Assembly (NCBI RefSeq): GCF_020509005.1
Contig: NC_063012.1
Span: forward strand, 10,788,001-10,852,000
DNA: 64,000 nucleotides
Reading direction: 5' to 3'
From: Fulvia fulva
Lineage: Eukaryota; Ascomycota; Dothideomycetes; Mycosphaerellales; Mycosphaerellaceae
The notes under the pieces are model-generated. The model was not told the origin of the DNA, ran no database searches, and worked only from the letters and a program-made list of their open reading frames with translations. Made by a program: the position numbers and the translations under genes. Below, one piece after another: positions 11,194-20,000 of the stretch (the first letter of the stretch is position 1; each line of letters starts with the position of its first letter).

Positions 11194-12207
11194 ATGGCCA
11201 ACACCACCGAAGCACAGCCCGCCAGATTGGTCGGATGGGCCATTAAACGAGTCTGGAAAGCCGCGCACGAGTCCGCCATCAACGAGCCCACTATTGCCCC
11301 CGACGATCCAAAGCGAGGAAAAGCAGCACCCCTACAGCAAACCCCCAAATTCATCGAGCCTCTCTACCAAGCCGTCACCACTGACCCCAAGGGGCGCGCA
11401 TGGCTCTGCAACACCGATGAGAAGTACGCAATGTATTTCAAAGTCCGAGAGTCATGGACGAAGAAGAAAATTCTGCTGGGGAAGCCCGTACCAGCAGATC
11501 CACTGGATCCGAAGATCATCTTCGAAGTCGCTTTGCATCCCAACCACCGGCTCGGCAACATAGACGAGTCTGACGCTGTGCTTTTATTGCGCAAGATTCT
11601 AATGGATCTGGTCGACTACGCGAAGCGCTTCGAGTCTTGGGTTAAGGATTGACGCCGACAAGGGAACCGCCACGTGGCGCCAGATGCTGCAAGATCCGCT
11701 CTTCTCCCCTGAGCAAAGACGACAGATGGATATCTGGGGTGAGAACCGACTCCGTACGCTGCGTGCCGAGCATGAAGCTGCGGAGCCGAATGGATTCGAT
11801 GAGGAAACATTCTTGAAGGGGCTTTACAAGGAAATCTACATCAAGTGGGCATGGTTGCGCGGTGCGGTCCTGCCCTCAACAGGAGCCGTGGTAAGCACAG
11901 AGGAGCCCGAGGCCGCTATTTGTACCGACTTATTGTGAGTATGGGCCCGACTATCCTGATGGCAGCTCCGAAATGACGTAACGGCATCATAGCTCGCCAG
12001 AAGAGAAGTGCTAAATCGTTTACTGTGCAGGTTCCGCTACACAGGATCAGCTCGAGGGAACAGAGATCGAGGCCCTCAGTTGTCCAGGCAAGGCCTGCAC
12101 AGAGCGGTGACAGAAAGCGTAAGGTCGAGACTACCAAGGACGAGATCCCGGATGGCACGCCGGCAAAGAAGAATAAGTCGTGGACTATTGGCGGTGGCTC
12201 TTCTTAG
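11194..12207 (+). CDS. unknown protein with basic, nuclear-type C terminus
   Basis: Function not recognised. Proposed exons are 11194-11640, 11684-11890 and 12031-12207, all joined in phase 0, giving 276 aa. The first intron would be only 43 nt (GTTAAG...TTGAC...CCAG); the alternative is a 1-nt frameshift at about 11650. The second intron is 140 nt with a good GTAAGC donor and a GCTAAAT...TGTGCAG end. Residues 1-150 are mixed alpha/beta without known motifs. The middle has FSPEQRRQMDIWGENRLRTL, probably helical. The last exon is Ser/Arg-rich with KRKVE and PAKKNK, typical nuclear localisation signals. The start at 11194 is preferred over an upstream in-frame ATG because it follows a leader-like sequence and begins MANTTEAQ. 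Confidence 0.5.
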
Positions 12208-12532
12208 TCTACGGGAAAGGGTAAGGTTCAATGGTCTTGGGTACTGAAAGGCAAGCAGTACTTCAACTTCTGCACGAATATACGTATGGTCATTATGGTG
12301 CAAGGGCGCTTGTGCAGTGACAGGAGGACGGTGTCAATCTGCATCGTGTTCGGGTTCTGCTGTTACTCGTCAAAGCGCTATTGTCTTCACTCTGCTTGCA
12401 GGCTTTTGCAATGAGTCGCAGCAAGTAGTGTATTGGGTAATAGAGCTGGGGAATTTGATTCACAGCTGGCGGAATCACGGTTTCCCGATATGCCACACGT
12501 ACTGAGGCGATTTGAGCACGGCGATTGAAGGG
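12208..12532. other. intergenic between convergent unknown genes
   Basis: No coding or structural signal recognised; it should hold both 3' ends. Confidence 0.4.
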
Positions 12533-13919
12533 CTATGCCGCTGCTTGTTTCGAGTTGATCGCGAGCGAACGTCTCAGCTTTCCGCAGGATAGTTGATATT
12601 TGCGGATCTGATTCGTCAGCACGTTTCTTTGCCAGCTCGTATGACGACCCTCAGGACTTACATCGTCTCTCCTTCGGCTCCCAGACGGAACTCTCCCGGA
12701 AGGCGCATATCTACTTCTGTCCAAGGCAGAGCCTTCTGACCACTCGATGCGCACCGGTGGCGGGCTTGGCGGCTGGTCCCAGCAATGAGTGTTTGTCGTG
12801 ATATTTTGGCGCCACTGCTGCACCTTAACCGTGCTGTCTTCTGCTTTTAGCCTGCGCCTTTCTCTTCCATCGACACCTTCGCTGCCAGTCGCGCCATCAT
12901 CTGGATGGCTGGGGAACACGCCGATATCCTCCCTCGAGGACGTTGTTGGTGCGCAGCCCGCTGCCATAGCCGCATCCCGCGCCTGCTGAAATTTGTTCTC
13001 CACCTCTACAGACAATTTAGCTCGTCTTCAGCCTGAACAACCTAGATTTGCACTTACCGGTGAAATACGCCGACGCAAGAAAAGCGGTCTCGAAAAATTC
13101 GTTATGCCATTCCAAAATGTCAGTCTGGCCAGGCGTTCTGCCTAGACCGTTTGCAAAGTCGTCAAAGTACTCTTTGTAGAGTCCGATGCGGGTATCGGCC
13201 ACGTAATATGTATGGAAACGACCTTCGGCCTCTACGAATTCTTGCTTGGCTTCCTGCCACCTCGTTTCCAACACTGCGCGATCAGCACCAGTATCATCAT
13301 CTTTCGGCGAATCAATCACCGGGATGGAACGGTCCGGTCGAACACCATTGGCCTCCACCTGGACATTGTTCAGCTCATTAATCGCCCGCGGAGCATGCTG
13401 CCTGCAAAGTCGTTCAAGCTCATACTCGACATTTCGCCGACAGTGCTCAATCACACGCCGCTGTCTCGCAGCCGACCCGTTCATGTCCCTGAGTTTGGCC
13501 AGGTTTGCTGATGTATTTATCCAGCCCCTGAAGTTGTATCTGGGCTCTTCTGCGAGCACCAGTCGAGCTGTGGCAATGTCCATCTTGCTCGTAGGCCCCA
13601 GACGCTCTTCTCGTAGGTATGCGCTGTGTGCGTGGCCGTAGCGCCGAAGCTGGTCGATGAGCTATACTGGCAGTTCAAAGTCTGTCATCTCAGTCTGAGT
13701 TTCCACGCGGTCGAAGAGGGCGTCTGCAGCCGCTGTCAACTCATTCCATTTATTGTGTGCCTCCTGAATAGCTTCAGTTTCACGTTCCAGGATAGACCGA
13801 AGCAGACGATCATTACTGCTACGATCGTGCTCAGGTTCAGCCAGTATGGTAGCGACCTGTAAGCCAAGGGCTTCTCTGTTGCTTCGAGATTCCGTGAATC
13901 TTTCGAAGATGTCTATCAT
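12533..13919 (-). CDS. unknown long helical protein, multi-exon, possible in-frame stop
   Basis: Function not recognised. Exons by splice signals: about 13919-13707, 13661-13058, 13005-12662 and 12607-12533. The introns at 13006-13057 (GTAAGT...CTGTAG) and 12608-12661 (GTAAGT...CTGAC...ATCAG) are convincing and keep the frame. The block at 13662-13706 is either a 45-nt intron with a weak GTGGAA donor or coding sequence ending in a premature TAG (13662-13664); the frame reads naturally through it (TDFELPV-stop-LIDQLRRYGHAH). The product would be about 410 aa, largely charged helix (FERFTESRSNREALG, ERETEAIQEAHNKW, RRNVEYELERLCRQ) with a disordered Ser/Pro/Arg-rich C terminus. The frame is open upstream to 14204, so the true start is uncertain; the first plausible ATG is at 13919. 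Confidence 0.5.
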
Positions 13920-14455
13920 CCGCTCGAGACGTTGGACGTAGATCAAAGCAGTCCATCTTCCCCGTGGTGGATTGCGACGAGGTCCAAGCGGCTTTTGTAA
14001 CCTATCAGCAGGAATCGATTTGTGCCTCTGGATGGCGCCAGATGCGCTTATACGAGTTGGCGACCGGCGAGGATTTGTTGCTCCCTGAACAGCAACGCGA
14101 ACATCTTTCGTACTTGGTAACAGAGGGCGTGATCGTTGGCAGAGGGCTTGTCGCCAAGCTCGATAGTTCTTCCAGGTGGGTAGGAAGGCAGCCCATAGAG
14201 GCATTTTGGACTACCTCATTCAGAGCTGCAGTATTCTCCAGTACACGACCTCGTTCGCCGCGATTGTCGCTCAAGGCATGCCTCCTACTGTAGCATGGAA
14301 TGTGGTGACGGAGGTGCAAGGTTGGCCCGGGTCCTTTGACAATGGCAAACAGCTTTCATTGTTCGTCCGGAAGAGGGAAAAGCGTAGAACATGTCTGAGC
14401 CAAGAGAGAGACAAAGACCTGTTGCAGCACAGTTATCTTGCAGCACGGTCCATAA

Positions 14456-15622
14456 TCATGGGCTCAATCTAGCAGTGCTTTGATGCTTGGAAGGAATTGT
14501 AGCTGCCAACGCAATCCAATGTGCCGAAGCAGCATACAAGGTGGAGTCATCCCAAGTCTCGAAACTCCATCGGAAGCCTTCCTCGTCAACTTCACTGATT
14601 ACCAGCCTGATCCTGAGATCAGCGTTTCCAGCAGCGTCGATCATGTTTATCGCTGCAATGATTGTTGGCGGCTTCTCAAACCTCTTCTTGAAATTGACCA
14701 CGGCAGTCGTCGTCGATCTTGGATTCGTCCTCTTCCTGACATCGTTCGTGCTGATACGACCGCTTTCCACGTTCCTTTTCCCTTTTGCAAAGGCAACATA
14801 GCATAATGCAGCTCCATGCATCCGGCCGCTATCCCAGGTGTTGAGGTGAGCCAGGAAGCTGTCTTTGTTGATTTCGTCTGCAAACGCTCGGATTTTGTAA
14901 TCGTAGTCACGTCCGCTGCTCAGGTCCAGTCTATTTAGCCAACAGACCACTTCTGGGGGCTCGGCGAATGGCTTGGGAAAGAAGAAAGCTTTCGCGTGCT
15001 TCTGCTGTAGGCTGTCCTGTGACTTGTGGGGCGAATACCTGGCAAAAGGGTCGGCTGGTTGCCACGGAGTTGCAGTAGCTGTATCGAGTTGCCCAAAGAC
15101 ACAGTCCTTGGCATCAGCCTTGTGCTCGATCCATACGACGCTTGCTTCGAACAGCTGGCTAGATCCCCAAGTCTCTATGGCAATCTGGAAGGTTTCCGTG
15201 GAGAACTCGTTTGCTACGATGTTAGCTCTGATCGATCGCTCACTGCTGATGTCCAGACTACTAAACCCAGCGGCTAGATTAGGTGGCTCTTTGTAACGAC
15301 CTTTTGGTAATGAGATGAGTCTGCTGGTTGATAGCGTTGGCTCATGCTTCGATCTGACCTCGCTTGTTGAGAAGGCTCCGTTGTCAGGGCCAGGTTCGGA
15401 CAGATGTGCTGATCGAGGTGCAGTGAACATCTTTGGGGCCGGCATTGTGGCTGCTGGGCACGATGGTATGACCCAGGGCGGAAAATCGTCTTCAGCAGTC
15501 CGGATGGTAGTTTTATTGGTAGTAGACGAACTGCCTTCACGCCGTGAGAGTGTCACGTCCCCAAGCAGTGCTTGGCAGTCATCAAGAGTGTGAATGGAGA
15601 AAGGAACAGTAGTGGCAAACAT
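14456..15622 (-). CDS. protein with three H-type lectin domains
   Basis: 388 aa from ATG 15622. Three tandem copies of the H-type lectin fold cover roughly residues 100-168, 210-282 and 303-375. Each has an aromatic/basic entry, F.EPP or F.KPP, an LD or ID strand, and the diagnostic TW.DS/TWGSS turn followed by a W strand: ETWGSSQLFEASVVWIEHK, NTWDSGRMHGAALCYVAF and ETWDDSTLYAASAHWIAL. H-type lectins (discoidin and snail agglutinin type) bind GalNAc-like sugars as trimers. The second copy lacks the strand Trp. There is no signal peptide, so it may be cytosolic or use unconventional release. An upstream exon with a GTGAGG donor at about 15642 could extend the N terminus. It lies in an island of unknown genes; a role in self/non-self or defence binding would be inference. 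Confidence 0.8.
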   Translation of the reverse strand: MFATTVPFSIHTLDDCQALLGDVTLSRREGSSSTTNKTTIRTAEDDFPPWVIPSCPAATMPAPKMFTAPRSAHLSEPGPDNGAFSTSEVRSKHEPTLSTSRLISLPKGRYKEPPNLAAGFSSLDISSERSIRANIVANEFSTETFQIAIETWGSSQLFEASVVWIEHKADAKDCVFGQLDTATATPWQPADPFARYSPHKSQDSLQQKHAKAFFFPKPFAEPPEVVCWLNRLDLSSGRDYDYKIRAFADEINKDSFLAHLNTWDSGRMHGAALCYVAFAKGKRNVESGRISTNDVRKRTNPRSTTTAVVNFKKRFEKPPTIIAAINMIDAAGNADLRIRLVISEVDEEGFRWSFETWDDSTLYAASAHWIALAATIPSKHQSTARLSP

Positions 15623-16125
15623 AAGAAACACATATCCTCACCCGTTCTCGCGTGAAGTCGCGTACCTTCCCGCCCAGAGAGTCACGATTGAATGCTTGTG
15701 GCACCTTCGTGTTTGAAGCTAGGAGAGATTTCTCGGCTGGCACCCGGTTTGAAGTTCCACATCCGCAGTGGCGCAAGACTCACGTCACTGTGGAACTCTG
15801 TTCACGAGCCACAGAACAGGATCGTGACCCTCTTCGCACGTTGTACCATTGTCATGCGAAAGCGACATGGATCTTGTTTGAAAACTGGGAAGGCGCGAAC
15901 GTGAAGTCGCCATTGGCTGACAAGCTAGACTATCGCATCATAACATGCGATCGAATCGCGACTGCTGTGCTGGAAGCAAGGGCAGGTACCTCCTACAATG
16001 TGGTAAGTCACGTAGGTGTACTCTCTCTACTTCTTGTTTGTCACATTGAACTTGCAACAATCCCGTTGCATACACAAACATCCAAGACTCACACAGCACC
16101 CATCTCAACAACCCAACAACCCACC
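15623..16125. other. divergent promoter region of lectin and DUF1772 genes
   Basis: The plus-strand frame stays open from 15652 into the DUF1772 first exon, but no conserved sequence supports an extension. A CA-rich leader (CACACAGCACCC...) precedes ATG 16126. Confidence 0.4.
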
Positions 16126-16888
16126 ATGAACACCACCATGGCAGGACGCGGCGCCTTCTACACCGACGACCTGGGCACCAGCTTACGCATGGCCCAAGCA
16201 ATCGGCCTCACCTCCACTGCTTTCCTCGCCGGTAGACAGCATCCAATACCCCCCCTCCCCATCTTACAACTAACTCACCCTCCACAGGCAAAACCTTCGC
16301 AGCCAGCTTCAGCACCACCCGCGCCCTCCTCGAAGCCCCCGCACCCCTCCTCGCCAAACAATGGAAGACCCAATACGAAGCCGACAAGATCGTATCTCCA
16401 GCCATCAGTCTCTTCTCGGCCGTCGTCTTCGGCTACATCTCCTACCGTGATAACGCTTGGTACGCCTTCCCTACTCCCTCTCCCTCTCCCGTCCCAATCC
16501 CTACCAGCCCACTACTTCTCTCTCGAACCATAACTAACCACCCCTCCCACCCAACAGGACCAAAACCTCCATCCTCTACGCCACATCCAGCACCCTCCTC
16601 CTCTCCCTCGTGCCCTACACCTTCCTCCTCAGCGAGCCCATCAACCAGAAACTCCTCCAGAAAGAAAGCACTCTCGCCAGCGTATCCCCCACAGACTCCA
16701 AAGCGGAGGCCGGCATTGCCAAGGAAGACAGCGTACACGGCCTCGTGGACAAGTGGGCAACTGTGAACTTCGGCCGGTTCGCGATTGCGGCTGTTGCTGC
16801 GATTGTTTCGACTTGGGCTGCGATCGATAGGGCTGAGGTTGTGCCTGCTGCGATTAGGTTTGCGAGTGGAGCTGATAGGATGCGGTGA
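16126..16888 (+). CDS. DUF1772 (anthrone-oxygenase-like) membrane protein
   Basis: Exons 16126-16231, 16288-16459 and 16558-16888 join to 202 aa. Introns are 56 and 98 nt (GTAGAC...CTAAC...CACAG; GTACGC...CTAAC...CAACAG). The sequence shows four hydrophobic stretches: AQAIGLTSTAFLAG, ISLFSAVVFGYISY, ILYATSSTLLLSLVPYTFLL and FGRFAIAAVAAIVSTWAAI. This is the four-helix layout of DUF1772 proteins. Some members (HypC/anthrone oxygenases) oxidise anthrones in polyketide pathways; others have no known role. No polyketide synthase lies in the window, so a secondary-metabolite job is not supported. The ATG at 16126 is preferred; another is 12 nt downstream. Confidence 0.8.
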
Positions 16889-17092
16889 GCGTGGAATTTT
16901 GGAAGGGGGAGGGAGGTCGGTGTTATGGGACGAGTTATGGTGTTATGATACATCACAGGTCATGAGTAGCACAGGGGAGGGTCAGTGCTGAGGGCGACCC
17001 AGCTCAACATGTTCACCAGGAGGCTGAACTTCAGATACGAGACATGACTTCTACTTCATAAGCGCGAATGCATGCCCTGCAAAGGCGGGTAT

Positions 17093-20000
17093 CTACAAGC
17101 GAGTCTTCCGAAGCGTCCTTCCACGACCACGAGGTATTATGTCTTCATCATCATGCTCTGACTCTGACTCTTCTTCTTCCTCGCTCACGCTCTCCTCCTC
17201 GGACGGCATCTCAAAATCCTCATCACCAGGCTCGGCAGCTCGAGGACCCTCAGGTTCATTATCCTTAATGTTATGAAGCATGAAGTCCTTCGGGTACCCG
17301 TCCAGCTCCATTTCGTCCGAATCACGATCTGACGCCCCGCGACTTGCGGGAACCATGTCGTTGCTGGGGGTGTTATCATCGTCATCATCGTCATCGTCGT
17401 CGTCGTCGGGCAGTACAGCTTTGCTCGGCCGTCGTACGCCAGATCGAACACCGCCTCGTGGGCCGGGTTTCTTAAGCCTCAGCATCACGGGAGGTCGTTC
17501 GACAGGCCTCTTAGACTTCGATGCCGGACGAGCACGCACATTGCCCTCCTCGTCTTCATCCTCTTCCACTTCATCGAAGTGACGGACGAGTCCGACATTG
17601 CGAACATGAGGCGCGGCCTTACTCTGCTTCTCGTTCTGCTGCTTCTTCTTCTTCGCCTTGCCGCCGAGCTGGTCGTCTGGGAATTGCGGACCATAGTCAA
17701 AGAAGAGCTCCTCGCCAGGGAGGATCTTTCTATGACCATATAGAGCTATGCGATGTACTGCATTGACCATAATAATGCGTGGGTAGAGGTTGGCTCTGTT
17801 CCCGGAAGCGTGGTTGATGAATCGTGTCTTGGTGCCAAAGTACGTGCTGTCGATCTCCTGGCTGTTGTTGAGGGAAAATAGGTAGCTTAGCTTCTGGTGT
17901 TCATAGACTGCGCCTCTGCGGTCTGCTTCATCTTTCTGGATGATCTCGCCTTTGTATTGGCCGACGAATTCGTGGTGTTGAATGAGTTCGCATGCATACA
18001 ACCCCAGGCCATGCACGCCGCTGTCACCAAGGATGGTGTGCTTGGAGACTCCACGTTGCATATTGGCGTTGCGGCACCTGCCGAGCAATATACGGTCGTC
18101 GTGTTTGTGCACAGGGTCGACAACGTCGCAGACGCCGCACTCGCCGCAAAGGTCAGGGTCGCACTCTCTGCCAAGCTGGAAGCACGCGCACGTATCTGAC
18201 TCGAAGCAGAATAGCTTCTGGCCTGACCTGGTCGTCTCAGAAGCACAGTTGCAGCCTTGAAACTTCGTCGGGCAGTTGAGCGAACAACCGCAAGTCTTCT
18301 CGCAGGGAATCTGGTTCATGTGGCAAGAGCACTCCGCAGTGGTGCAGGTCGTGCCTGGATGATGGCATGGATAAAATGGTCCTCGTTCGTCAGGTCGAAA
18401 CTTGAGATGAACGTTGGCACCATTTTGCCAATAGGCGACTGTACGCCGGTCTTTGATGGGAGCTGGGCCGTGATGTGTCTCAAGTGACCGCGGGAAGACA
18501 ATTCTTGACCTGTGGTTCACGTCCGGGGGATGTATGATGTCTGTCTCGACTATGTGTGATCTTCCGCCGCCGTCTGTGCTTGCTTCATCACTGTCGCTAC
18601 GTGAGTCGCCTGTGTCTTCGACTTCTCCGTGATAAGGGCAGTCGAAACGCATGCACACTCTGCAGGTCAGCTTTTCCATCTCAGGAATCTGCTGCTGTTG
18701 TTTGAGGAGCTCTTTGGTGTACGCGGATGTTCGAACGACGTGCCATAAGCTCAGCTTGAGTAGCTTCTGGAAGTGGTCGCACAGTATGGCCGCTTTCTCG
18801 ACATTCTCCTGCTTTACTTTTGGCAAGCTGGACACAAGCGTAGTCCAACGTGCGCTAGATCTGAAGGCATCTTCACAGAATTCGCTCCTCCTCGTGAGTG
18901 CCTGGTCGGCGGCGGAGGCCTTTTTCACACCCGGCAAAGGGTCGTGATGTAGCAGGAAATACAAGACGTCGGACCATGCACAGCCAAGCTCTTTTAGCAT
19001 ATCCTCAGCATAAGGTGCAGAGGTATCTGCCTTTGCCATGTCGAGTAGCTTCTTGTCTCTCCCGACGATGTCCATGCTGTAATGCGCCTTCAGAGCATTT
19101 TCAACCTCTTGATCGACCATGTCGTCTCCGAAGTAGGGCATCTGTTGGAGTGTTGGATCATTCCCGGCAAGAAAGTTATGCTTGATGCTGACGTAGTGTG
19201 AGTAGCTAGGCACGTCTTCTGCAGACGTGGAAATAGGCGTGCAAGGCGCGGCCCATTTCGTCTGAACCTTTCCGGCCGCGGTACTGAACTTTACATATTT
19301 TCCGCCCAACTTCTTGGAAGCCGGGACTTTTGTTAAGTTGGTTAGTGTCAGCGGCTTCATCTTGCTGAAGACATCCGTGGGCTCTTCTTCGTCCAGTGGC
19401 GGTCGGGTCTCGACCGAAAGCCTTGCTCTTCGTAGGGTTGTTCGCGCCCAGTCTTCATTGTCTCGCTGCATTTCACCGATGTAATGGCCCACGACTTGTT
19501 CGACACGATTCGACAGACTCTGATTAGGAAAACCAGGTATCTTGCCAGGACCAGCCCCGGTGATATCTTTAGCCATGTTTGAAAGGTCGTTAGCAGGTTG
19601 CTTGTTCCTGTGCACACTTGTTTGCCTTGTGTCATGATGAGACTTGTCGCTCCTGCCACCGATCGGAGGTTCGCCGTTGGCCTCCCGTGACTGCCGCGCT
19701 CCTGATGGCGCCAGGTGGCTAGTCGTCGACTTCTGTTGTTCAGCAGTGTTAAGAGGGTCCTTGACGGGCGCTATCGGAGCGCGCGAAATCGGCGAATTGC
19801 TACTTTCTTCATTGTTATCTTGAGGACTCTGCCGTAAGCTGTTCAGCGTCACGCCTAGGAACTTCGGGGCGTTCAAGATGTTTGTAGTCTTCGGCTGTGC
19901 TATCTCCCGTTCAGGCTCCTTCGGCGTCTTCTCGCGAGAGTGACCGTTCTCTTTACTGGTGGTGTCGGAAGGTGACAGTGGATATCTTGGCTTAGTCTGT

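Noticed and set aside
13662..14204. Extension of the helical gene upstream to 14204 as one exon
   Set aside because: The first 95 codons are basic and unlike the rest, and overlap an equally open frame on the same strand; the start at 13919 is more cautious.
15652..16125. In-frame N-terminal extension of the DUF1772 protein
   Set aside because: The frame is open, but the translation has no similarity to the family and the usual N terminus begins at 16126.
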